Assembly (NCBI GenBank): GCA_946894095.1
Contig: OX335644.1
Coordinates: forward strand, 15,295,595-15,359,594
Reading direction: 5' to 3'
DNA from: Incurvaria masculella
Lineage: Eukaryota > Arthropoda > Insecta > Lepidoptera > Incurvariidae
Length of the DNA: 64,000 bases
Of the stretch, positions 1 to 11,000 are shown piece by piece. Position 1 is the first letter of the stretch. Every line of letters begins with the position of its first letter. The position numbers were made by a program, and so were the translations under genes. The notes beneath the pieces are model-generated. The model did no database searches and was not told the DNA's origin. It saw only the letters and a list, made by a program, of their open reading frames with translations.

Positions 1-2
1 GC

Positions 3-2028
3 GTGTCGTCGCTGCAGACCGACCTCGACAACAACGAGAAGGTGCAGCAGGACTTCGTGCGACTCTCGCAGTCCTTGCAGGTGAATATATCGGCTATGTG
101 TTGTCCGTTGCCTTCACGCAAATGGAGCTGTATATCGTCAGTATACTGATAAAACCCTTTAATTGAAGAAATGAGAGTTCCGAGATAAATGGAATCGAAA
201 GTTTAATAGCTCATAATGGTTGGTAAACTTGGTCGCACCCGGGACGTACAGGAGTATCTCATTTTTATGAAATTTTGTAGTAGAGTTGAAAAAGTGATAG
301 TTTCTCTGTTTTCTTTCATATTTTTGTGAATATACTGCAAATGATGCTGTAAAAAATAACCTGGTAAAAAGCTTTGCTAAAAGTTTAAACATAAATGATA
401 GAGCAAATAAATTAATATATGTATTCTATATATCTATATAAAAGCTATAATTGTGAGATGCGCCTGTTTGTCCCGAGTGCGATTAATTGTCCATGTGTTT
501 ACACAACCTAACTTTAAAACTAATCGTCATAGCAATAAATCGGTTTTAACATAAGAAATAGCTTGGAAAATTATATAGAATTGGATTATTAACTAATTTT
601 ACAAAAAAAAATACAATTAGTGGGTTTTACCAGTATACCGACGAATGATTACTATTTAAATGTGTTTCTACTTGTTGTCTTGACCTTTTGCACATTCCAG
701 GTGCAACTCGAGCGGATCCGCGAGGCCGAGTCGGAGGTTCGGTGGCAGCACGACGAGGACGTGAGCGAGTGCACCGCCTGCCACCACCACCTGCCGCCCA
801 ACAAGAAAAAAGTACCACCCTCGCTTAACTTGTGGACAATAACATTCAATCTTATTGTCACTGTCAACAAGATCTAATTTCGCATCAGTCAGTCAGCCTG
901 TTTGCGTCCACTGCTAGACATACGCCTCTTCAATTTTCCTCCAGTCCTCCCGGCCCTCAGCGGTACGGAACCACTGCTTTCTGCCGACGCACTTGATTTC
1001 GTCGTCCCACCTGGCGGGTGGTCTTTCCACACTCCGTTTTCCTGTCCACGGCCACCAGTGTAGGACACGGCATCGAGGAAGTTTATATTTAACCCACCTC
1101 TTTTGGTCATGGTACCTTTTTCTTTTTTGTTCAGACTCAGTTTTAACTCTGAACCACAGTCATATTAGCCCAACACCGCACTCCCGAAGGAATTCGGTGC
1201 AATGCCAGGACCTTACCTTCATGAGCATGTCTACATTTAACTGGATGGAAAGCACAGAATATTTTTCATTGTCGTCTCAACCATCTTTTCATCCAATGCG
1301 ATGGTACCAACTCGAGCGGCCTTAGCCCTATCACCTAGCGGAGACAGGGAACCTACAGTTTTACATGGATTCCGAACCAGTGAACAGCTCGCATTCGTGA
1401 CGAAATGCACATATCGAACTCAGAAAGAGAAAGAAAATGGTTCATGAACGGGGTGGGTATTTGAACCCAGACCTCTGGCATGCAAGGCCTTGCGCCACTA
1501 AACTGCGAGCCGCTCTACATACAGCAACATGTTTATCCGTGTCTACAGTTGCACATCGGTCGGATATTCTGGTGCCTGAAGAAGTTTCGCTTCAAAATAT
1601 TTACAATGTTTGAATTCAATTTGATTTACTGGCCGTCGCAACACCTGTATATCGTCGGTATACTGATAAAACCCTCTAATTGAACAAATTAGAGTTTCCA
1701 GATAAATGGACTTGAAAGTTTAATAGCTCATAATGGTTGGTACAATTGTCCATGTATTTACACAACCTAACTTTAAAACGAACCGTCATAGCAATATATG
1801 GTGATTATTAACTAATTTTACTAAAAACATGTATAACAAGTTGTTGGTCTGTGTCAACAGTCGCACTGCCGGCACTGCGGTCGGATATTCTGCGGCGCGT
1901 GCCTCGCGCGCACCGTGCTGTCGGGCCCACGCAAGGCGCCCTCGCACGTGTGCAACGTCTGTCACACGCTGCTCGAACGCGACACGCGGCCCTACTTCAG
2001 CACCGAGGCGCCGCACACGCCCGACTAG
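3..2028 (+). CDS. Rabaptin-family Rab GTPase effector with C-terminal FYVE finger (3' end of gene, three exons)
   Basis: Three exons join in phase 0: 3-80, 701-811 and 1861-2028 (stop TAG at 2026-2028), with GT-AG junctions. The 5' part lies left of the window. The first exon plus the start of the second read as rabaptin C-terminal coiled coil (FVRLSQSLQVQLERIRE), the region that in rabaptin-5 binds Rab5. The last 80 or so residues form a FYVE-type zinc finger: WxxD (WQHD), CTAC, then KKSHCRHCGRIFC, CGAC and VCNVC, giving all eight zinc cysteines. The usual RRHHCR patch reads KKSHCR, so the first histidine is a serine. FYVE fingers bind phosphatidylinositol 3-phosphate on early endosomes, and invertebrate rabaptins carry one where vertebrate rabaptin-5 does not. 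The inferred role is a Rab5-linked endosome tethering factor. The codons are GC-rich against AT-rich introns. It ends tail to tail with SMC1. Confidence 0.88.
128..613 (+). repeat. Intronic segmental duplication, copy 1 (rabaptin)
   Basis: Positions 128-226, 485-540 and 576-613 match 1645-1742, 1744-1798 and 1803-1830 in the next intron, in the same order. Copy 1 carries about 258 extra bases (227-484) where copy 2 is continuous. The two copies lie just upstream of the second and third rabaptin exons. This suggests an old tandem duplication of intron plus flank. The extra segment is either an insertion in copy 1 or a deletion in copy 2. Confidence 0.7.
888..1085 (-). mobile_element. 3' relic of a non-LTR retrotransposon (reverse transcriptase C-terminus)
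   Basis: Read on the minus strand, this stretch encodes RPPARWDDEIK, then EGREDWRKIEEAYV followed by a stop. This matches the C-terminal tail common in insect LINE polyproteins (RPPxRWxDDI ... DRxxWKxLEEAYV). No RT core is present, so it is a dead 3' fragment. It lies in the second visible rabaptin intron next to a SINE in the same orientation. The clade cannot be fixed from this tail alone. Confidence 0.6.
1112..1530 (-). mobile_element. tRNA-derived SINE, near full length
   Basis: On the minus strand it begins with a tRNA-like head: an A-box-like stretch (AGTGGCGCAAGG), then a B box GGTTCAAATACC at about 1467-1456. It continues into the body shared with the other SINEs of this window (ACTGTAGGTTCCC, GGTTGGTACCATCGCATTG, TGTTGGGCTAATAT) and ends in an A-rich tail near 1112. 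The two boxes are the internal RNA polymerase III promoter. It is intronic and antisense to rabaptin. Confidence 0.8.
1549..1588 (+). pseudogene. Relic copy of the last rabaptin exon's start
   Basis: An acceptor-like tract (GTGTCTACAG ending at 1548) is followed by TTGCAC and then CGGTCGGATATTCT, a 14-base exact match to the start of the functional exon at 1861. A few codons are deleted and the frame is lost. Together with the duplicated intron segments on either side, it looks like the exon remnant of an old tandem duplication. The match is short, so certainty is moderate. Confidence 0.5.
1645..1830 (+). repeat. Intronic segmental duplication, copy 2 (rabaptin)
   Basis: This partner of 128-613 lacks the 258-base segment found there. 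It lies immediately before the final rabaptin exon and just after the relic exon start at 1549. The region upstream of the real acceptor is therefore the duplicated unit. Confidence 0.7.
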
Positions 2029-2220
2029 GTCTCGCGTCTCGTCGTCTGCGGTCGGTTTGTTTCACAGAACAGAAAAGGAAGTAGAATTGGTATGTGTTCG
2101 TTGTTGCGACTCCACCGTATGGACAAAGTGTTTCCGAAATGCGTTCGCCAAGTCTGTTACCAACCATACAAACTCTGCCATACGTCTGCTACTATGTTTG
2201 CGTGTGGAATGTACAGTTAA

Positions 2221-2961
2221 GGGCGTGATAGAAACTGATTGCGTTTAGTTTGATAAAGACGTAAATAAAATCAGATTTAATTATATTCAAAAATAACCAC
2301 GAGTTTCAATAATCCAAAATGTAAATGTGTAGATTGATGGTCTAGCTATAATTTCAAGATAAAATTGAAAGTATCTGGTGCTTTTGTGTTCTGAAATTAG
2401 ACAAATATTTATTAACTTTCATTATGAACAAGTTTGAACGCAGAATATGAGCGTCTGATATTTACCTAATAATAAACCTAATTTCAAATGTAGCTGTGCC
2501 ATCAATGCATTTTATATCTTTAAGAACGGCCTGTAAGCTATGCTCCCCATACAAACGTAGTTTACTAATCATTTGGAAACTGCTATTTCAATTAAATTGA
2601 TATTTAATATCTAATATCAGATAACAAATATCTGTGTCTGCACGCTTTTGTTTTTTTTTTAAAAACCAAACCGAATGAAATGAAAGCAAAAAGAAAATCT
2701 CCATACGAATTGTTTTCTCTGTGGTTTGACCCAGAATACATTTATAGATAAAACAAAGACATGTAGACACAGATATTTGTAGCCTAATATTAGATACCAA
2801 ATATCAAGTAAGTGGGAACAGTGGTTTTCAAATTATTAGTAAACTATGTTTGTATGGGAGGCGAAATTTTCTGATTCTTACCTTAAATAGTAGTTATTAA
2901 AAAAAAATTAGGTTTCACTTACGCCCTCATTTAACTGAATGAAATCAGGTGTTATCACGCC
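2221..2961. mobile_element. TTAA-flanked MITE, family B (GGGCGTGATA ends), 741 bp
   Basis: TTAA at 2217-2220 and 2962-2965 brackets inverted ends GGGCGTGATA and TTATCACGCC. TTAA target duplications are typical of piggyBac-type transposases. The interior is AT-rich with no ORF. Related copies are at 58450-58790 (reverse) and about 59062-61060 (interrupted). It starts 190 bases after the rabaptin stop codon. Confidence 0.75.
2264..2269 (+). promoter_or_regulatory. Candidate poly(A) signal AATAAA for rabaptin, inside a MITE
   Basis: This is an AATAAA I found 236-241 bases after the rabaptin stop. It falls within the MITE that starts at 2221, so the mRNA 3' end may be supplied by the transposon. 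No cleavage-site data are available. Confidence 0.35.
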
Positions 2962-2965
2962 TTAA

Positions 2966-5356
2966 GTTCGGTTGACATTGACAGTCTTAGAAAGGTGGAG
3001 ACAGCGGGTCACACATCTCATTCCTTTTTGATCTGAGGTGCGTTTCCTTTCAGGGTTATTTTTAGGGAAATGTTGCACCATGAATTAAGTGCTAACAACA
3101 TTGCAATCCACCTAATTTATGTTAATCAAATTAAACCATCGAGTAAGGACGGGAGTGCCGATCGAAACTAATCAGTATAGCGGTAGTTTAGCCATGTTTT
3201 AGTGATAATACACGGATAAGACACAGTTACTTGGCTTACGAATTTATCTTAGAATGGACATTGCACAAATTGTGTCCTGTGCATGTGTCATTGCAACTTG
3301 AAGACCTTAGAAGAGAGCTATTCAGGCTGGCGCTACCTTTAGTGTATTATCACTAGTGGCTCTCTGAGCTGTAAACTTAGGGGGTCTGTCTTTGCATAGC
3401 TTAAAACTGAATAAATGCAAAAATCCTATTATTTTTCCATCATTTACGTTCAGCTGGACATCCCCTTATTCCTACCCTACTATTTACTACTATTATTAAA
3501 TTTAAGTTTTTTTTTTATCGCTACTCGTTTTAACGTTTTTGAAAATGAGGCAGTTATAGGGAGAAACTTACCTAACAAAACATTTTTTTGGGATATTTTT
3601 TAACATTTTTCTTTGGCTTGATTACATATAATTATTGAAGCAGCTCACGAAATTTCACAAGAATGGGTTAGAATTGCGACCTATAGAGAAGCGCCGGACA
3701 GACATACGAATCATTTTTTCCCAAGCTGAAACGGAGATGCGCTCGCTCGGTCAATAAAACGCGACTACGCTGCTGCTATACAGATGAGTTTCCATCACCA
3801 CTCCCTTCATTTCTTACTCGATTAAACAGAGCATTGCTCTGTAATAGCAGTCAATAAACTCTGGTTTAGAACAGAGTTTGAACATTCGAGAAAATTGTCT
3901 GTTATTGGTATGCAACATCGAGTTTTGTACATACGTAGACATTGAGTAGATAGTTTTCCAGGTCGAGAATGACGTGTCCACCTATGTAAATGAATTTTGG
4001 AATGATGTCTTAATTAGGTGAAATTGTCGTTCTGATCTAATGTGATAAGTAGGATGTGTTTGAAATTTTCATGATCTTTGTACACTGTAATATTTATTTT
4101 TGTTTACCTATAATATTCCACGGTTCGAAGAAATAAAATTATATTGTTAATTTTCTGGCCTAAAGAGGATGTTGAACACCATTGCACTCATTTGCAAATT
4201 GAACCTGGGGCTCTGTGGGAACTGGTTTAACTTCCAACTGAACGTATAAATGTCCTGTGGGCAGACGTTATTACGAACACCTTCGCATTAAACCCGAGCT
4301 TACTTAGGTGGGAGTTAATCTGGTTACCTTCCTGAAATTATTACAAACACAGGTTATTTACTTAATCTGGTTACCCTCCTGAAATTATTATTGAAAGGCA
4401 AATGCAGGTTATTTACGTTCGGCTGGACGTCCCTTTATGCCTACCCTACTCTTCCTGCATTTCACTTAAATTTCAGCACAGGTGCCTTGGGTTAGACTGT
4501 CTTAGTTTTTTTATTTCTACTCATTCCAAAGTTTTTCGAAATTATAAACTTATGGGGAGAAACTTTTGAGTTGAGGCTGCTCGGTAAAAATATAAAAAAT
4601 TGGATAGTGTGAAGCTGCAATCAAAAAGCTTTTAAGCATGGTTTTTTCATAAAATTAGTTTCTTTGAGTACTACATAAGTATAGGTATTTATGGAATGAG
4701 GAAACAGAAAAGCTAGCTTAATATATATTTTTTTAATTTTCAAACAACTGTATGTTTTAGAAAGAAGATTGAGGTATCATGAAGCTTCCTCATCCATTTT
4801 GGACATGTAGGGCTGCTATATTATAAAATAATAAAAATTCAGAACAAACAATCTTGTAAATAAAATGTTCTGTGTCCCCGAGAGTAACCTATTATGTAAA
4901 TTTGGAGTTCGAGTTAGCAGGTTGTACTGTGCTCGGTGCTAGCCGAGGCATGGCAGTTTAGCTAGTATGGCATATTTCACCTCTTTTGTAAAATTCTCAA
5001 TTGTGTAGATATTGTTCAAAGAATATAAAATAAGAACAAATCCTTTATTTATTGTAAATAAAGAATTATGAATTCGTCAAATGTTTAATTGGTCTCTAAC
5101 CTGGTAAATTAATTACCTATAGAATGTCATACGGAGAGAGTGCCTGTGAATGCACTCCCTGCCGAGGTAAGTACCCAAAAGTACTGGGCCAAAGTACCAA
5201 GCTCGGGCAGCATTGTTCGAAAAAAACATAAGCTATTATCATTGGGCACCAGTTAGATGAGTATGGCGTGCGCCATATGTCGAGATTAAGGGCCGAGTGC
5301 ACGAAGCCTCGTAAAATGTTATCCGTTACTGATTACATTTGACGATATTCTGACGG
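2966..5356. other. AT-rich intergenic stretch, no gene seen
   Basis: There is no ORF with recognisable protein features on either strand. It holds diverged repeats, including the direct repeat of about 3438-3575 and 4406-4566, and a local tandem duplication of a 'taatctggttac' block at 4317-4385. Confidence 0.6.
4406..4566 (+). repeat. Dispersed repeat, second copy of 3438-3575
   Basis: The shared blocks are TTTACGTTCGGCTGGAC, TGCCTACCCTACT and GGGGAGAAACTT, in the same order and spacing as at 3445-3570. The family is unknown and there is no coding content. Confidence 0.5.
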
Positions 5357-6283
5357 TGTTACATAGCAGATCTAAAGATCTGCTGTAACAATATTTCTTT
5401 CCCATTTACGAGATATGCTAACAATAAAGTACGCGCAAGCGAAGTACGGTCACCTAGAGTGTGCCTCGCTTGTCGCATCGGGTTTATTCATATCTCAATA
5501 GCTTAGATAAAAGAATAAAGCATAAAGACACTTTAACAATTTAATTTTTAATTTTTGATTATTAATGCCGTTAACAAAACATCTTAAAGTTGTCTTTGTC
5601 AAAAGAATAATATATTAGAACGTGTGTCGATTGCGGGAAGCTAGCCGCAAGCGACAAAACGTCAGAAGATTGAGGGTTTTGTTTTTTTGCTTCAGCGGCG
5701 GCGACGAGAGCTTCCTCACATAATAATTTTGTTATCATTAATTGTCATTCGACGATTGTATTTCACTCGAAGCCTCGTAGCTTCGAGCGTACATCCTCCA
5801 CAGCTGTGGAGTCTGGTACGGGGCAGCGTATCGCGACGACGTTGCGAGCGGCCGTTCGTAGGAGTGGCCTGTAGCCACCCACGCCCAGCCGTCTCGTCCG
5901 GCATCGGGAACGAGATCCGTCTCGACGCCTCGCCCGACGCCTCGTTGCGACGGTAGCGCACACCACATCGCACGGCGCTTCAGCTGGCCTTCCATCCGGA
6001 GGTCCACACGGAGACACCAAACGGACCCCAGCTAAGTGTTGCAAATTTAAAGTGACGGTGACCTACCTACCCTCAACAGACAATTAAATTAAAGGCGCCC
6101 AACCCATCGATTTTCTAAAGGACCCTAAGTGTTTTCGTGACTTTATATTGTGTGTCCAGAGGTCTCGGGTGATACTGCCTTAGAACCAGAGCTAGCCGTG
6201 TCAAAGTAAGGACACTTGTAATAAACCATTTTTCTCAATCAAATGAAATTTTATTTCCTTCCTGGGAAAAAGCAAGTGTAACA
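5357..6283 (+). repeat. 5' LTR
   Basis: It is bounded by TGTTACA and TGTAACA and contains an AATAAA at 6220-6225. It is rich in short perfect palindromes: AGATCT AA AGATCT near 5368, CTCGAAG...CTTCGAG near 5768, and CTCCACAGCTGTGGAG near 5797. Small ORFs inside it occur identically in the 3' LTR and have no protein similarity I recognise. Confidence 0.95.
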
Positions 6284-6284
6284 C

Positions 6285-6302
6285 TGGCGCCCAACGTTGG
6301 GG
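6285..6302 (+). promoter_or_regulatory. Primer-binding site for minus-strand DNA synthesis
   Basis: TGGCGCCCAACGTTGGGG begins 2 bases after the 5' LTR. TGG at the start is the complement of a tRNA CCA end, as in other gypsy elements. The tRNA used was not determined. Confidence 0.8.
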
Positions 6303-6822
6303 CCCGCTTGGCAGATCCCTGAGGCCTCCGAGAAATATTGAAAATCGTGCATACCCGCGTGGGGACGGGATTAGAGACCGTGATCTCCACAGGTCCGCCA
6401 GCACCTCTCTGTACGAACCCGAGTAAAGGCTGGGACTGCAGAATCACCTCTGGACTCTGAAAAAGTTGTCCGAGGCGAGGAAGCGAAGAAACAGGTGGGC
6501 GCTCGCGGAAACAAATTATTTAAATACTTTTAATTCAATTAACGTTTTTTTTAGTTTCCACGAGCGCGTTACGTTTGTTTTATATACATTTTAAATTTTA
6601 ATTTCATGATAACTAGCTACCTTCAGTCAATTAATTTTAGTTGTTGTACAACAAATATTTAAGGTGTCGAGTATATTTTTAATATTGCCTTTTGAATATT
6701 CGTAGTTCACAGACAATCAGTTGCACCTAGGTGTCAACACTTTTACCTTCGATACCCATATAGTAACTGATAGGTAGGTAGTAAGCTCAAGTCAATCTTT
6801 TGTAAAGGTTCTCGTCGTCGCC

Positions 6823-8067
6823 ATGTCACATAAAATTCCTTTCGGTTTACTACGAAAGGATGAACTCCAGTATGAAGTTTCAATTCGTGGTGCTACACCG
6901 ACAACTACGGTTGCTGGTCTTAGACAACAGATATACGATCTCCTAAAGGTTTTTAACGATATCGATGAAACGGATCTCTCTTTTAAAGAGGAATTTCCTA
7001 TAATTTCAAAAAAGTTGGCCGAGGCGGAAGCAGCATCGAGCGAGACGCTCGCACCTCGAACCAAAGCTCTGGTAGCACACTTGGGGCACAGAGTTAACCG
7101 TCTAATTCCTTCAACGGAATCTGAAGCTGCTAAGACTTTGGAACTTCAATCAAAAATAAAAAATTTGTTTAAACTTTGCAGTGCGAGCAGTGCCGCTGAA
7201 GCGAGCGACCTGCGGGACAACGCGCCGACTCCGGACGTCAGCACAGACTGCCCGGCAACGGTCACGGTAGATTGCTCCCACAAAACAAATGCAGATACGT
7301 TGAAATTAAAATATGATGGTACCTCGTGTGTGCGCACTTTTATAGAAAAGGTAGAAGATATCAGGAGTTCCAGGGGCCTATCACAGGACAAAGTCTTTAG
7401 AATGGCAGTCGAAATATTTACCGGTCCTGCCTTATGCTGGTTCAAGGGTAACCAAAAACAATTTAAGTCATGGCAGGACGTGGTACTTCTCTTGAAGGAT
7501 GAATTTGGTGTAGTTGATTACAATTACAAATTATTAAAAGAGATTCGTTCTCGCACACAAGGAAAAGAGGAGTCCATTTCGATATATTTAGCGTGCATGA
7601 ATTGTTTATTCGCACGCCTCGAGAAACCTCTGTCAGAAGAAGAGAAATTGGAGATCATTTTGCATAATGTTAGGCCCACTTATTTAAACCAGTTAACACT
7701 GGTGGACATTACTAGTTTGTCTAAACTTAAGGAGTTGTGTAGGCACATAGAAGCGACCCACTCCAAATCCGAAATGTTTGTCGAACCTTCTGTCGCGGGA
7801 CCGCATACCTTGGCTCCGGACCTTGCCTACCAGCCACCGAAGACTAGTAAGCAACCAGAACTTAAGGTTAGAGTAGCAGCTGTAACTCAAAGTAAGTCCC
7901 ACTGTTTTAGATGTGATACAGACACGCACTCTACCTTCAAGTGCAAGAAACCAGGTGAGATACTATGTTTTGGTTGCGGAAAGGTAGGCGTTAGATCGAC
8001 GTCATGTCCCAAGTGCAGTAAAGGCTCAAAACAGCGTAAGCCTGACAATATGTCAAAAAACTTGTAA
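6823..8067 (+). CDS. gag: Gag polyprotein of the gypsy element
   Basis: 414 residues, starting at an ATG in a good context (CGCCATG). The N-terminal half is helix-rich. A retrotransposon Gag domain follows around residues 150-320 (FTGPALCWFKG near 205-215). The C terminus holds a zinc knuckle CFRCDTDTHSTFKC (CX2CX4HX4C). A second knuckle-like motif, CFGCGKVGVRSTSC, has Val in place of the His ligand. Gag forms the particle and packages the RNA. The frame ends at TAA 8065-8067, 4 bases after a slippery heptamer, so a fraction of ribosomes should continue into pol. Confidence 0.93.
   Translation: MSHKIPFGLLRKDELQYEVSIRGATPTTTVAGLRQQIYDLLKVFNDIDETDLSFKEEFPIISKKLAEAEAASSETLAPRTKALVAHLGHRVNRLIPSTESEAAKTLELQSKIKNLFKLCSASSAAEASDLRDNAPTPDVSTDCPATVTVDCSHKTNADTLKLKYDGTSCVRTFIEKVEDIRSSRGLSQDKVFRMAVEIFTGPALCWFKGNQKQFKSWQDVVLLLKDEFGVVDYNYKLLKEIRSRTQGKEESISIYLACMNCLFARLEKPLSEEEKLEIILHNVRPTYLNQLTLVDITSLSKLKELCRHIEATHSKSEMFVEPSVAGPHTLAPDLAYQPPKTSKQPELKVRVAAVTQSKSHCFRCDTDTHSTFKCKKPGEILCFGCGKVGVRSTSCPKCSKGSKQRKPDNMSKNL
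8055..8061 (+). promoter_or_regulatory. Canonical -1 ribosomal frameshift heptamer A_AAA_AAC at the gag-pol junction
   Basis: Read in the gag frame the sequence is TCA AAA AAC TTG TAA, which places X_XXY_YYZ exactly on the codon boundary just before the gag stop. The pol frame is -1 relative to gag and is open from 8046, so slipping at this site fuses Gag to Pol with no stop. I did not identify a clear downstream pseudoknot by eye. Confidence 0.8.
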
Positions 8068-11000
8068 ACGAGCCCAGAAGTCACTTTGATGCGGACGGCT
8101 GGCGCTCATGGTTAAAAACAATATCGATATTTTTTAAAACTTATCACTCAGCTTCAATTTTATTTGAAAATAATTCCGATCATTCGAGACCTTATGTCAC
8201 AGTGGAGGTAAATAACACACAAATGTGTGGCTTATTAGATTCAGGGTCATCTTCTTCTATTATAGGGAACAATGCCCATGTTAAGTTATTAGACTTAGGC
8301 TTTCATTTGTGTTCGTCCGATAAGTTACAGGTTTTTACTGCCGATGGAACGACACAGAAAGTCATTGGGTGTATGTACCTACCTATTAAATTTAATCACA
8401 AAATTCAACTTATTAATTTCATGATAATCCCTGGAATTAAAGACAAATTAATACTAGGTGTTAATTTTTGGAAGGCATTCGACCTTGCACCTGAATTACT
8501 TGCTAATGTTGTTAGTTTTCATTCTGGTGACGAATATTCGTCGACGGTCACAGAAGCGACATCTAGCGGGAAGCTGTCACATTACCATGCCCTTAGCACA
8601 CAGGAAAGAACCTTAGCGGACAATATCATTGAACAATTTAATTCAATATCTGCCGAACGTGTTGGTTTAGGTCGAACCTCGCTGGTCGAACATAAGATCG
8701 ATACTGAGGGCCCGCCCATCAGGCAATGTTATTACCGATTGAGTCCAGTTAAAACTAAGGCCTTGTATGATGAGCTTGACAAAATGTTGGAATTAGACGT
8801 GGTTGAACCAAGCGAGAGTCCATGGAACTCGCCCGTATTGCTGATTCCAAAGAAGGACGGCAGATGGCGTTTTTGCTTAGATAGCCGTAAGCTTAACTCT
8901 GTAACTAAAAAAGATGCTTACGCGCTCCCAAACATTACACATATCCTAGATAGTCTTAGGGACGCTAAATACTTATCCAGTATTGATCTTAGTTCTGCGT
9001 TTTGGCAAATACCGATAGCTAAAGAGGACCGTGAAAAGACTGCCTTTTCAGTGGCCAATAGGGGCTTATTCCAATTTAAAGTTGTTGCCTTCGGACTCAC
9101 AGGTGCGCCAGCGCGACAACAAAGACTAATGGACAGATTATTTGGTCCGGAATTTAATAATAAAGTGTTTTGCTACCTTGACGATATTATTATTGTGTCA
9201 GGAAATTTTAAGGAGCATTTGCAGCTTCTCTTAAAAGTCAAGGATACCTTACATAAAGCAAACCTAACTATTAACAGGGAAAAATCACAATTCTTCAGAA
9301 AGGAACTTAAATACCTTGGGTTTTTGGTTGACGAGTATGGCCTACGCCCAGACCCAGAGAAGGTGCGAGCCATCATCGACTATCCAGCTCCCACCTCAAG
9401 AAAGGAAGTAAAAATATTTTTAGGTACAGTCGGTTATCACCGACGATTTATTCCAAACTTTTCGACCATTGCTGGTCCATTAAATAAATTAACCTCCACC
9501 AAGAAAGGTTCTCCTACATTTCACTGGTCGGAAGCTGCTGAGTCAGCTTTTCAACAACTTAAAGTCGCTCTCTCGAGTGCGCCTGTTTTGTCTTGTCCGT
9601 CCTATGACATGCCATTCAGTATTCATTGCGACAGTTCTGGGTATGGATTAGGCGGAATGTTGTGTCAGACCATTAAAGGCCAAGAGCACCCAGTGGCGTA
9701 CATGAGCCGCTCCCTCAGCAAGCAGGAACAGAATTACTCCGCTACTGAGAGAGAGGCACTTAGTGTGATCTCAGCACTCGAACACTGGAGGTGCTACATC
9801 GAAAATGGACACAAGACAACAGTTTACACAGACCATTCCAGTTTAAAGTGGTTCCTCAACCTGGACAGCCCAACTGGCAGACTAGCCAGGTGGGGCGTCA
9901 GGCTATCATCTTTCAATATTGAAATTATTCACCGTAAGGGTACCCTTAATGTAGTTCCAGATGGCCTGTCGCGTTCTGTCCCGGTCGCGGCCATTTCAGC
10001 CGGTGGCACCGACGCTTGGTACAACAACTTAATTATTAAAGTCCAGCGGTCACCCCATAGCTTCCCAAACTATACTATAAAAGATGGCAAACTCTATCGA
10101 TACTGCGCGGGAAAGTTTGGGCTGACCGAAGAGTTCGACTGGAAACTTGTTGTTTCGGCGGACGAGCGCACGGACATTATTAACGAAAACCACTCAGTAC
10201 CTACTGCTGGTCATTTGGGAATTTTTAAAACCCATAAGCGTTTGTCACTAAGGTACCATTGGCCTGGAATGTACCGTGACGTCGTTAATTTTATTGGCAA
10301 ATGTGATACCTGTCAGGCACACAAACACTCTAAGCGGGCCCCACTAGGTCTTATGGGAGACCCGAAAGTTTGTACGCGTCCCTGGCAAGCAATCAGCATC
10401 GATCTTATTGGCCCATTACCAATGACGAGACGTCGTCATCAACACATACTTGTAGTTACGTGTTGTTTCAGTAAATATTGTGAAATATTTCCCTTACGTA
10501 AAGCTGTAGCTTCAAAAATAGTTGAACATTTGGAAAATGAAGTGTTTTTAGTACACGGTATTCCGCGTACCATAATTTTGGACAATGGTTCGCAATTCAT
10601 CAGCAAACAAATGGATAACTTTCTGAAAGCTTATAAGGTGCCACAAATTCACTTTACGGCTCGTTACCATCCGCAAGTGAACACAGTGGAACGGTACAAC
10701 GGTACTATTGTTGCAGCCATTTCCACCTTTGTAGGTGACGATCACCGCTCATGGGACGAAAACCTTACCAAGATTAATTTCGCAATTAATAATTCCGTAA
10801 ATGAAACCACAGGGTTCACTCCAGCCTTCCTTGTTTATGGTAGGGAATTGGTCATAGACGGTTCCATTTATGGTAACTCACAGACGGACGAGACGGACAT
10901 AGTCTGTTCGCCTCGCGATATATATGCGGAAAATCTTGGTACTCTCTCGGTTATTTTCGACCAGGTGCAAAAGGCATTGCATACTGCGCACGATAGGAGC

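Noticed and set aside
5687..6044. ORFs of 85-93 aa in the LTR, repeated at 12252-12609
   Set aside because: Both strands are open in several frames, with no start context or domains; this is LTR non-coding sequence.
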